Positions 35,257-46,054 of a DNA stretch of 64,000 bases are shown one piece after another (the first letter of the stretch is position 1; each line of letters opens with the position of its first letter). Location of the stretch: NCBI RefSeq assembly GCF_000346465.2, contig NC_034012.1, forward strand, positions 17,600,496-17,664,495, given 5' to 3'. The stretch is from Prunus persica (lineage: Eukaryota; Streptophyta; Magnoliopsida; Rosales; Rosaceae). The notes under the pieces are model-generated. The model saw only the letters and a list, made by a program, of their open reading frames with translations, made no database searches and was not told where the DNA came from. A program made the position numbers and the translations under genes.

Positions 35257-37143
35257 AGCTTTAGTTGAGGGATTCCTCAAATAAGGGACACCCTTGTAGG
35301 GCCCACCACGTAATGTATTTCAACGATCCGAACAGTCTAATTTTGAGATATTCTCTCAAAAATCATTTATGCAAAAAATCACTTGAATCCGAAATAATTT
35401 GACCACTGAATTAGATAGTTGTTATTATAGTTTTTTTCTTGAAGCACTGTGTTCGTCTATTTTGTTGGTACCAACTAGATGCCTTAAAGATTTTCAATTT
35501 GTATGATTTTTTGTAAGGATGGTCTATGAATGAAAACTTAAAAAATAGATAGTTTGTGATAAGTTCATAAATTTACACATTTATGTACTCTCTATACTTA
35601 GTTTTTGTAGGAGAATTTGATTTAAAAAGGACTTATTACTTTATTTTTTCAATTTTCAGCTTTCCATAGTAAGTAATTCGTTTTCAATGGAAATATGATA
35701 TTTTGGTGGAGTTTGAGTACAAGACCAGTTGGAGATGAAAGTTAAGATCTTGAAGATGATTGTGAAATTTTTCTAGAATTTTCGAAGCAGCCAATAAGAG
35801 CAATCTTTGAAGTTAATTCAACATAAGGTGCAATCTAGTCAAAACTGTGCTGCTGTGGAAGAATGATTATTTGAAGACTCTCCTGATTTGTTCTCAAGGC
35901 GTGCGATATATGGCTGGAAAGATAAGACAAAGACCTACAATTTAAATATTTTTTCCTAATTTTCTTGGAGAAGGAACGACCACAAATGTGTGTGCAAAGT
36001 AACTGACGTGATTTCCCAGTCCAAGTAAGAAGATGAGTCAATTATTTGTCCATTTTGGATTTATGTTTTAGTTAGGTTTTTCTTTATTTTTGGGTAGTTG
36101 TAAAGCCCAGCTAGGGTAGGAATAGACGTGTGGTGTTTTATTTAAGCATGAGAAACAACTCCTTTGGGGTCACGCAAAGACTATGAAAAATTGGAGACAT
36201 CGGAAGAGTACCGCAATTGGCTAATTTTAATTTTTTTCTTCCTTATGTTTTTGCTTATGCCAAATTCTATGATTATATGTAACTTATTTTTTGTTGCTAG
36301 GGCATGATGTAGACCTAATATGATAATCTAGTTTTTTTATTTTACCTATCTATTGATTGTCGTTTGATGTTGGATTCTTAATCAATGTGCTTAATAACTT
36401 GGTTGATTATCTTGATGCTTGATCACCATCTAGAATTTTAATTGAGTTAATCGGATGCAAATTAGAGTAAATACTGTACTTAATTTGAGGCTTGCTTCTT
36501 GTGATTAGGATTTGTAATTCGTTTAGGGTAAATACCATGCTCCGAGGGTTTACATGCTTGTTGGAGGTTTTCACTGATCTTAATGAGTTTCTATGTGTTG
36601 ATATTTGATCTAAATACCATAGGCGAATTGCATGTAAGAATATACGAGTTAGCCTAAATACCATAGGTAATTCATGAAAAAAGAAAACTAAGCGGCGACA
36701 TTAAATGGTTAATTAATAGGTAAATGAATAAGAGGCTAGATCGGATTACTAGTGGTGAATTCATTGTCCTAGTGCTTTTATCAATTTGAATTTCTCATCC
36801 TTGTGTTTCGTGACTTTCTACTTGTTTTGTTTTTTAATTTCGTTGGTAGTTAAATCATTCTTTCAAAAACCCCTTTTGTGTTTACATGAGTGTGCTATGT
36901 GTTTATATAATTAGAGTAGTTAAAGTATTTTGTGAAGTAAATTAGGTTAGACTAATTGAAAGTTGAACTCAATCCTCGTGGGAATGACCTCGTATTTGCC
37001 ATACTAAATTACGATTGACCTCGAGCACTTGCAAGTGTAATTTGTGTTTAAACTAATCTTTATAATCTCCATTTTTCAGGTTGTCTAAAATTCACAACAG
37101 TTTGGATCGTTGAAAAAAATTCATAGGGTACCCTAAAAGGTGT
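35257..37143. mobile_element. MITE family F1, reverse copy split by a solo LTR
   Basis: Starts AGTTGAGGGATTCCTCAAAT directly after the previous F1 copy, in the opposite orientation. It runs to GATAGTTTG, is interrupted by the LTR at 35557-37099, and resumes GTTTGGATCGTTG ... GGGTACCCTAAAAGG. The far terminal repeat is missing. Confidence 0.75.
35557..37099. mobile_element. Solo LTR, 1543 bp, in the F1 MITE
   Basis: Begins TGATAAGTTCATAAATTTAC and ends AATTCACAACA. Flanked by GTTTG at 35552-35556 and 37100-37104. The late part contains CCTCGTGGGAATGACCTC and GCACTTGCAAGTG, phrases I associate with the 3' ends of Ty3-type plant LTRs. No internal domain is left, so it is a product of LTR-LTR recombination. 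Confidence 0.88.
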
Positions 37144-37582
37144 CATATGTTGATGCCCGGATGTTATTATCATGCATACGCTATGCATTTTCTACTATCC
37201 TTCCCTGTTTACAATGGTTTCCACACGATAATAACGTTTAAATGTTCACATAGGAGAAGAACTATATATATATACCTATAATATCAAAGAGGTATGAAAT
37301 TATTATCATATTATATAGGACTAACAACAAAACACCCCATAGATGTTTGGGATCACTCTCAATTTGGGCCATGGGGTTTCAATTTCATCAATTTACACCT
37401 CCCAACATTTTAAGATTCGATTAATTTACACATTCCATTAATTTGATCGTCTAGTCTTCCATTAAATTGGCGTAATAAGTGAGGGACCTATTTTGTGCTG
37501 GTGTGTCAGTAAAATTAATCAAACAAATCTTTAAAATAATAAAATATAATATTCTTTAAAAAAATACTAATATTTTTAAAAC

Positions 37583-38116
37583 TGTTGTAAAAGTTTGAAG
37601 GTGGAGCCCACAGAGGAAGTTTCCTTGCATCTTCCAGGAACTTTCCCTTCCCTGTATTTATCAATTCAGGAAGTTTCCTTGCATCTTCCAGGAACTTTCC
37701 TTCCCTGTATTTATCAATTCAGGAAGTTTCCTTGCATCTTCCAGGAACCTTCCCTTCCCTGTATTTTGCCTAAACATTAGCCTATAAATAGGCATACCAA
37801 TTGTAAAGGGGAGTGTGACCAACGGAGAAAAGAAAGAAAGGGGAGAAGAGAAAAAGAAGAGAGAAGAAGAAGAGAAAAGAAGAAAGAAAAGAAGAGAAAA
37901 GAAGAAAGAAAAGAGAGAAGAAGAAAGAGAGAGAAAATTCAGTGAGCCTCACATATTGTAAACTCTAAAGTTGTAGCCCTATTATTTTATATAGTGAAAA
38001 AGTTACTGCTGCTGCTCTCCGAGGACGTATGCATAGCCGAACCTCGTTAAATGCTGTGTCTCATCTACTTACGTGCAGCTCAATATTCATACATATTCCA
38101 GGTTATTTTTATAACA
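37583..38116 (+). repeat. 5' LTR of the young element
   Basis: 534 bp. It has three copies of a unit of about 54 bp around AGGAAGTTTCCTTGCATCTT (37610-37765), a TATAAATAGG promoter box at about 37782, then a long purine-rich AAGAAAG tract (37825-37935). Ends TTTTTATAACA. Confidence 0.95.
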
Positions 38117-38296
38117 CGTTATCAGCACGAGAAGCTCTCAGGTATAATTTTTGTGCTGCACTATTATCTATACTACTAACCACTAACAAAAATGGACCCT
38201 TGGTAATACTAAACATATTATCAGTGGGAGACCGTTACTAATACTAACTTTTTCTTATTTTATTCGGTGGTGATTTTAACCCCACATTTATTTACT

Positions 38297-38568
38297 GTAT
38301 GGTGTAGGTTTATTACCCATACATGCACCTTTACTTTATCACAAATTTATTTTACCGCATATTTATTTTATTTACTGTATGGTGTAGGTTTATTACCCAT
38401 ACAACAGTATTTATTTAAAAGGGTGGTGCGGGTTTATCGTCCACGCCTTTGCTTTTATTTAAATGTATGGAGCAGAATTAATGCCCATACAAGCACCTTA
38501 ACTTTATGAATTTAATTTACCGCACATTTACATTTATTTAAAGTGTGGTGCGGGTTTATCGTCCATAC
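38297..38568 (+). repeat. Five stem-loop repeats after the 5' LTR
   Basis: GTATGG ... CCATAC hairpins enclose GTGYRGGTTTATYRY-like loops at 38297-38322, 38377-38402, 38421-38447, 38465-38490 and 38543-38568. The stem bases are kept or changed in compatible ways. Between them T-rich spacers with CACCTTTACTTTAT repeat. A structural RNA role in the leader is inferred only. Confidence 0.75.
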
Positions 38569-38629
38569 CAGTAATTTATTTATCAGCAATTTATTTTATG
38601 GATTAATTGTGCTGTATGATGAGTTTTTC

Positions 38630-39620
38630 CAGTATGCAGATCAGGACCAGAAGTTCCTTGATCCTCATCATACAATTACATCAGGACTTGAAGATCCTTG
38701 ATGATGATATTAAAATGAGAGCTGGCAGTCTCACCGGTACTGTATTTGTAAACATGTGATTGGACTTAAAGGTCCTTGATCCCTGACATGTAAATAAGGA
38801 CCTAGAGTTCCTTAATGATGTAACAGTACCGTATTGGTTCATAGTGCCGTACATATTGATGATAACTGTACTGGCAGATGAATAGATACGTATTCATGAC
38901 TTGATGAATAGTACTATTCACATGAATAGTGACGTATGCATAAATATTAACCATTTTGGGTAAACCGTCACTATATACAAAAGGGAACCTGCAGTTCCTT
39001 AAACTCATGGATGAGCAATTAAATGAGATGCCAGAAGTTCCTCAAAATATGGACAATTATGTAAGGGCTTGAAGTCCCGAAATATGTACAGAAAATTGTA
39101 AAAATGTCCATACCATGAGAATATGTGGCTTTGGCCTGAAGTTCCAAATTTAACAGTGTTGAGAACCTGAAGTTCCAACAATTAAATGGACAACCCTTGA
39201 GGTATTATTGCAAATTGTGGTATGCCACATATTTCTTTGGCATAAGAAGATGATGAATTTAATAAAGTTCGATTTTGTTATAATCGACACCTCAAGGAAG
39301 AAATATATTTTGTGAATTCCGGTTGTTAAGAATACACCGCGAAATGGATAATATTAATATAAACCTCAAATAATGAATTGAGACTCCCCACATATTTTGT
39401 TATATCTGGGCCGGAAGCCCATGGATCCAAATATATGAGAGATCCTAAACTTGAAGTTGTGGGTATATAGTAGTTAATGCTGTTCACTACTATATTGCGA
39501 TATTATCATGGCTTTTACTCAATTCATATTTCATGTCCATTTGAAAAGGGCAAATAAATTCTGAGTTTGTGCCCAGGCCATAAGTTCCGGGCTACCATAC
39601 GTTGAAATATGAAATTTGGG
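38630..39620 (+). repeat. Dispersed GGACCTGAAGTTCC-type short palindromic repeats
   Basis: More than a dozen degenerate copies of a GGA(A)CYTGAAGTTCC(TTGAT) unit, for example GGACTTGAAGATCCTTGAT and GGAACCTGCAGTTCC, occur at irregular spacing. Related AAAGTCCCATAA and GAAGTCCCGAAAGGAC units follow at 41440-41640. No reading frame runs through them. Confidence 0.65.
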
Positions 39621-39803
39621 AGAGTCGATGTGGTTATTTGAACCTATAAGGCACAAGGTTCCAAATCGTCATTTTGAAAAGACGTAAAAACCACAGGTGC
39701 AAGTTTAAGAATATGCGCAATTATTATAACAGGAACATATAACAGATAGATTTTTCCACCTGCAATGAAGGTGCAGGCCCTGTGAAATCTATAAAAAATT
39801 ACA

Positions 39804-40355
39804 TTATGTTCTGGAAGCCTCTGCAGGAAGATGACGGCGCCTCTTAAGCTTAGCCATGAGCTTCTCGTGGTCTCCCAAAATTCTTTCATTGGAGACCTGC
39901 AGCATGTCTAGCCTTCTCAGTGTATCAACAGAGTACGAACTCACCAGTTTCAACAAGGCATTATTCTCTCCTTTAAGTTTCTCAACCTCCTGTTGAGACT
40001 CATGAAGCATTCTTTGGAGAGACGAATTTTCAGTTGTTAAATTCTCAACTTCGTTTGCTCTGGCACGCAAACGATCAGCCATGTTAGAAACAGAAGCAGC
40101 ACTCTGAATGCTAAAAGCCATTGAGTCATCAATAGCCTCTTCCTCTGATCTCCCTGTCAACAACATTTCATCCATTGGAGTAATGAAATTCCTAGCTACT
40201 ATGACAGCAGTAGCATCATTCATCATCACAGAATCATTAACTGTGAGATGACGATTTTTGGATACAAAGGATGGACGCCAAACTTGGGCATCACTGGTTG
40301 TTGTGGGAGCATCATTTAAATTGAAATAATTTGGGCAGGAAGAAGAGGAAGCCAT
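39804..40355 (-). CDS. Antisense coiled-coil protein in the LTR element
   Basis: An uninterrupted ORF of 183 codons with an ATG start and stop, opposite to the retroelement. Residues 1-60 are polar (MASSSSCPNYFNLNDAP, RPSFVSKNRHLTVND). Residues 61-85 are acidic (MDEMLLTGRSEEEAIDDS). Residues about 89-172 form a strong coiled coil with heptad Leu/Met (RARANEVENLTTENSSLQ, QQEVEKLKGENNALLKL, LRRLDMLQVSNERILGD). A basic KLKRRR follows at the end. There is no transmembrane segment or signal peptide. A TATA-like CTATAGATA lies about 95 bp upstream (40446-40456) and a CACGTG G-box at 40537-40542, so it may have its own promoter. I do not recognise the protein for certain. It has no gag or pol features. 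The rest of the element is decayed, yet this frame is clean, which suggests recent capture or selection. Confidence 0.7.
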   Translation of the reverse strand: MASSSSCPNYFNLNDAPTTTSDAQVWRPSFVSKNRHLTVNDSVMMNDATAVIVARNFITPMDEMLLTGRSEEEAIDDSMAFSIQSAASVSNMADRLRARANEVENLTTENSSLQRMLHESQQEVEKLKGENNALLKLVSSYSVDTLRRLDMLQVSNERILGDHEKLMAKLKRRRHLPAEASRT

Positions 40356-40999
40356 TTTTTTAAGAAGGTTTCGAAGAAAGTCTTAGAAAAACTAAAGGTT
40401 CGGAAAATGAAGGAAATTGAGTTGAAACGCAGTTTGCAAAGGCAATATCTATAGACGAAAATGTGGCAACTTTTCAGGACCCCAATGTCTTCTCGAATCC
40501 CCATATTATCTTTTTCTTTCCCAGAGTCCAAAACTTCACGTGGCCTCTAATAATGCCTGTCGGCACTTTCGGCGTTTTTCAAAGTATTATTTTCAAAGCC
40601 GATCTTGCTTTACGGATTTCACGGAACTACTTTTTCAAAAGTATCCCGAGAATCTCGCAATTTTCCTATGGTTAATTTGAAATTCACCGGTTCTACCTAT
40701 TCATTGTATTTGTGTATAAATGTGTTACTAACGAAATTTTCTTTGCAAACGACATCCAGTTTTCTCCATACCTAGTGATGCGATATCTACTTGTTTTTCT
40801 TATCAGTGAACACTTAATATGCCTGAGAAGCAAGACTATCTCTGATCATCCATTCAGGAAGCAAGACTATCCCTGATCACGTTTCCACTACATCAGGAAA
40901 CTGTGAAGGCGATCTTATGCTCTAATCTCCGGAAGTCCTTCTAGACTAGGAGATATGAGAGCTTATTGTCTGCTCCCACCAGCTTCCTTCCCTGATTGC

Positions 41000-43238
41000 T
41001 TACCTTCTCTTGCAATCAATATCACATTATTTTTGCATTTTTTCTCTTTTTATAACTCTCTGTTCATAAGAGATTTTATTTCTTTAGAATGAACATCTGA
41101 AGAATGAATCCATGAAGTAATCCTAACTATGAGGGTTATTTGTTTTGACAGAGGCAAAAGAGTTGTGATTTTTGCTCTTGCAGGATATAACTAGATCATC
41201 AAGCGCTACATTATATTTACTGGGCTGATATGAGCTTGAATGATACTTGAGAAAAGTTTCTCCCACCTAAGGATGTAAGCAATACTTGTGTTATTTTATG
41301 CTTATATACCTATTTGATATTTTATCTTGAAAGGTAACCAAATTGGGAGATAAGTCCGTTCCAAAAGAATGGCTTGTATGTATCCATGAATTATTAATGC
41401 AAATTTTACAGATTGTAAGATGGATACATTGATAATACACTGTACAGATTAAAGTCCCATAAGAACAGAATATGGGTATAGCAGTGATCAATATGGGTGC
41501 ACGCCTGTTGCGTAGCAAATGATATGGATTGAAGTCCCGAAAGGACAATCCTTTGACATGTCAATATTGATATTATGCACGCCTAATGCGTAGCAAATTA
41601 TATGGGTTAAAGTCCCATAATATGGGTTAAAGTCCCAGAAATTAATTGACATGTATGTATTAATCTGTGGCATGCCTGCAGCATGACAGATATATGGGTT
41701 CTCAATGTTCCAACTCCCTAAATGGAGATTATCCACGCCCTACTACTAAATAACGCTCCGATGGAGTACTAAATAACGCTCCGATGGAGGTTATAATCCA
41801 CATTCTCACATAATAAAAGCCCCCTGAAGTGGCTTGGGTACCCAAAAGCATGCACATGAGAATTGTGAGATCATGAATTGATGAATGACAATTTTTAATT
41901 TTGGAGTAGCTACTCAAATCATCAATGGGCTGTGTTGATTGGAACCACGTTCAATTATTAAATGTCGACAATATCACTGGCCAAAATAGAACGAGATAAT
42001 TCCATTATAAATAGAACGAGATAATTCCATTATAAATGAGAATGAACGTGAAAGAACAAACCCACAATACGAACCCCAAAATTTGTTAATACTGAAAGTT
42101 ATACTTAGGTGTTCGGAATAAAAGGGAATATACCTACTTTGTATGACACACTGTTTCTGACAGAAACAAGGAATGTTGGGTTTTCTCCATATTTACAGAT
42201 TCAATTGTGCCCCCCCTTATTACACAATTACGGAGACCAACATATTATCTTTAAGGGTTATTAAATGCACGGAGCATATCGCCAGAAGCGATTTCCTAAA
42301 GATGTATAAATAGCTGGATAAAAGCTATATAATGTGTCATAAAGCTTAATCCCTTTTAGACAAAATCCGTTGAGAGGATTGATATTGCATAAAGCAAGTC
42401 CCTAAAGGACATGTGCTTGAAGCACAAAATTTGTACTCAATATTAATATGCATAAATTACCTCAGTGAGTACATTGATTATAATGTGATTGCAACACATT
42501 AAAGCTTCTGCAGAATTCATGAAATATTTGTCTCGATCGAGCATTATGCCAACGAGATTCTTGCTTATACTAAGAAAGTATTAAAGTATTTTTATGAGGA
42601 TTATCCGTTGGACACTTTAATGATTTTCCGGAAGTATATTGGACCGAACATCATATTTTCCAGATAGGGCTCAACTCCATCACCATCATTTTGGGATGAT
42701 GTGAGGTATATTTGATGCTATCTAAGCATAACACCATATACGGGCATATTTTTTTAGTGAACTTATAAATAGCCCAAGTGTTCTAAGATATGCGGACTCA
42801 GGAAATCTCTATGGTCGCTTACTGGAAAAAGCTAGTCATGAAGTTTTCAGGGGGAGATATTCATCAGGGGGAGCATGGTATTAATAAAGACCTTCATACA
42901 CTATTGACTCACAGCAGCAGTGTCAACTATGATATTCAGACAGATGATCAACAGTATGGCTTAAAGATATTTTGCCAAGCATCAGGGGGAGCGTGCTGTC
43001 AATACAGACCCTTACACACTGTACTCTTTTTCCTTCGTCCAGGTTTTTATCCCACTGGGTTTTTCCTGGCAAGGTTTTAACGAGGCAGTGTCGCACGCGC
43101 GTCAATATACACAGAATTTTATGTTACACGTGATTATGTACTCTTTTTCCCTTCGACCAGTTTTTGTCCCACCGGGGTTTTACTGGCAATGTTTTTAACG
43201 AGGCATATTCCATATCATTTGTGGTCTCTAAGGGGGAG
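41000..43238 (+). other. 3' interior of the young element, traces of pol and copia-like 3' leader
   Basis: Only scraps look coding, for example VLRYADSGNLYGR near 42800, reminiscent of the copia RNase H YADS/YADAG motif. GGGGGAG purine tracts recur at 42850, 42868, 42985 and 43233. The last 220 bp hold two copies of the CCAGGTTTTTATCCCACTGG-type segment. No full domain is present. Confidence 0.45.
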
Positions 43239-43773
43239 TGTTGTAAAAGTTTGAAGGTGGAGCCCACAGAGGAAGTTTCCTTGCATCTTCCAGGAACTTT
43301 CCCTTCCCTGTATTTATCAATTCAGGAAGTTTCCTTGCATCTTCCAGGAACTTTCCTTCCCTGTATTTATCAATTCAGGAAGTTTCCTTGCATCTTCCAG
43401 AAACCTTCCCTTCCCTGTATTTTGCCTAAACATTAGCCTATAAATAGGCATACCAATTGTAAAGGGGAGTGTGACCAACGGAGAAAAGAAAGAAAGGGGA
43501 GAAGAGAAAAAGAAGAGAGAAGAAGAAGAGAAAAGAAGAAAGAAAAGAAGAGAAAAGAAGAAAGAAAAGATAGAAGAAGAAAGAGAGAGAAAATTCAGTG
43601 AGCCTCACATATTGTAAACTCTAAAGTTGTAGCCCTATTATTTTATATAGTAAAAAAGTTACTGCTGCTGCTCTCCGAGGACGTATGCATAGCCGAACCT
43701 CGTTAAATGCTGTGTCTCATCTACTTTACGTGCAGCTCAATATTCATACATATTCCAGGTTATTTTTATAACA
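43239..43773 (+). repeat. 3' LTR of the young element
   Basis: 535 bp, nearly identical to 37583-38116. The differences seen are one G/A in the third 54-bp unit, one G/T in the purine tract, one G/A before AAAAAGTTACTG, and one extra T near the end. Confidence 0.95.
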
Positions 43774-44405
43774 AAAACATAATTAAAACAAACAAACAAA
43801 AACCAAAGCCTTTCTCAACCAGTCATCCTCTCTGTCCCCTATCTACCTTCTCTGACCCACCCCACTGATCCGCTGCCGACTCAGCCCAACAGACCCTTCT
43901 TGACCTTGATGGTGCCCTAACCTCGACCCACCAAGACCAGGGGATTGAGCTTCCCCCAAAAATTACCAAATCAAAATTTTCTGAAAACGAATGAGATGAG
44001 ATCGCCCAATGGATTGGCAGCCCCACGACTACGCTGTCGCCTCTGCCATGGCCTACGCCCAATAGTAGTGCCAAGCAGTGACCAATATCCAACAAGGATG
44101 AAGGAGGGGGAAAAAACCGACCAACATCCAACATCGATCATTGCTAGTTTTCTAGGTTGAGCAGAGAAGATCTTGACGTGAGGCGCGATTGTTTGGAGGC
44201 GGTGACTGGAGGCTGACAAGACAGAGGGTGAATGGTGGGTTAGGGAAGGGAGAAAGGGATAGTGGGGTCAAAGTTGAATGATCAATTTGACAGAAGACTA
44301 AACGGTTAAATTAACGAAATGTGTGAATTAATTAAATCTTAAAATATTAGATTATAAATTAATAAAATTGAAATTTCGGGTCTCAAATTGAAAATGACTC
44401 CAAAT

Positions 44406-45720
44406 ATCAGTTAACCCTATTACATAAATCGCACACAGGCCATGAAGATGACAGACGCGACAAGGATCCAATCATTTTATACAATAAAAGTTATGAATCT
44501 ATTATTCTAAAAAGGTGGGAAAACTGAATCAATTATTTTTGGGGTTCTCTGAAATGTCACCGTTCTCATGTAAATTTTATTGTTATTTATTGAGCAAGAA
44601 TGTATTAAACAACAATAAAAACCCACTTGCAGAGAATTTGTGTAAACATCTGGGCTAAGCTGAAACTTAATTACCTTTTCAAAATGCAACTCACCCTAGC
44701 TATAACCAAGTAAAAATAATAGTAAAATGGCCTTGAATTACTGCTAAGGGCCGTCCTTTCTTATCAAACAATATCTTACATTTTATATTGTTGACAATAA
44801 GAATCATTACTGTATCAGAAAATCATTCATGAAAATATTAAATTATGTTTTAATGCCATGGTGAGGTCAGATGAGTACTTACGTTGGCATGTATAAAAAA
44901 AATCAACATGATCATCGATCAAAAAATTCACAATTTGACGTTTGCAACGTAATATTTTTTCTTATCCAACATATTGTGTCAACACAATATATCAGACGGT
45001 TTAGTATGAAAATATTACCTTAGAGATACTAAAACAATCAAAGACATGATCGGACGGCCACAATGATCGAATGATTATATGATTTTATTGGGTCTTCATC
45101 TGGCAGCTACGTTTCTGATGGAGGAGTTGGTGTGAGTTGGATCGTCCTTTCAATAAAGTTGAACTTTGGAAAAGCAAAAGGCTTGACAAAGTAATAATAT
45201 ATTGACAAGAAGTCATTAGAATTAGGTAACAAAAACTGGAAAACGTTACAAACTCCTACGAATGACGATGCAGTTATTATAAAACAAACAACATAGCTAA
45301 AGTTACCAAATGTGATCGCTAAATGTATTCACTAAATGATATGTCAGGATATAGAAAATATTGTATATGAAGGTTGTTTATTAATGTGATCTCTCTAGCA
45401 TGATTCTGTCAATGTAAGTATTATCTGGTCAGTATACACGCTAATACCATAATTGTTAACAATAAACACCTTATAAAGTAAAACCTTATATTTGAATCAA
45501 TCATACGCCACAAGATGATTTTTTCATGAATGAATAAAAAAAATTGGCGAACAACATTGATGGTGACTGGTAGGACTCTTTAATATAAGGTAGAAAAAGA
45601 GGTATGAAGCTATCTCACATGCTTTGTAATTACTATTGTTGGGCTTGAAATTTGATGCAAGATTCTCCATCTCCTATAACTACCCTCCTTCCAACCATAT
45701 GTGGACCCCCACAAGCACAA
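44406..45720. other. Intergenic stretch upstream of the propeller gene
   Basis: AT-rich, short ORFs only. I see no element or RNA gene. The last few hundred bases presumably include the promoter of the gene at 46055. Confidence 0.5.
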
Positions 45721-45723
45721 CCT

Positions 45724-45727
<4 letters not shown>

Positions 45728-45779
<52 letters not shown>

Positions 45780-45986
45780 GGTCCTGTGGAGTATGAAGGC
45801 CATGGAAAAGAGCAGTTGTGTTCCAAAATTGGAAGTTAGTTCTTTAAGGAGTTCAATACTGTAAGTCTTGTTTTTTTTTGTTCAGATATGGTCCATATGC
45901 GCCACCACAAAAGATTTAAACCAACCAAACTTGTACTTGGCACCACCTATATATCTTAGTTTTGAAGCCTCTCTGTTTAATATCTG

Positions 45987-46028
<42 letters not shown>
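45728..46028 (+). promoter_or_regulatory. 5' leader with two CT microsatellites
   Basis: (CT)n at 45728-45777 and 45988-46028, the second ending 27 bp before the ATG at 46055. CT-rich tracts are common in plant 5' leaders. Length change here could affect expression, which is an inference. Confidence 0.55.
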
Positions 46029-46031
<3 letters not shown>

Positions 46032-46054
46032 TTTTTAAGGTTCTCAGGACCACC

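Larger units (their letters stand above)
37583..43773 (+). mobile_element. Young non-autonomous LTR retrotransposon with antisense gene
   Basis: LTRs 37583-38116 and 43239-43773, target duplication AAAAC at 37578-37582 and 43774-43778. The two LTRs differ by three substitutions and one single-base indel. CGTTATCAGCACGAGAAG follows the 5' LTR and AAGGGGGAG precedes the 3' LTR as the polypurine tract. The 5.1-kb interior has no intact gag or pol. Near 43020-43205 it has twice the phrase ACTCTTTTTCC(C)TTCG...CCAG...GTTTT, common in copia 3' regions. It holds five hairpin repeats (38297-38568), many short palindromic repeats, and a 183-codon antisense ORF (39804-40355). It must depend on another element for reverse transcription. 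Confidence 0.93.
37350..44405. mobile_element. TIR element (about 0.86 kb) split by the young LTR element
   Basis: 37350-37480 (CTCTCAATTTGGG, TTTCAATTTCATCAATTTACA, TTAAGATTCGATTAATTTACA) returns inverted at about 44275-44405 with the same order of blocks. Removing the 37583-43773 insertion and one AAAAC copy leaves an element of about 860 bp with TIRs of about 130 bp and no transposase. The outer boundaries are approximate. Confidence 0.65.

Noticed and set aside
45962..46054. N-terminal extension of the propeller protein through the CT repeat (SLSLSL)
   Set aside because: The extension would begin at TTG, and its residues are only the translated microsatellite. The ATG at 46055 starts a proper signal peptide.
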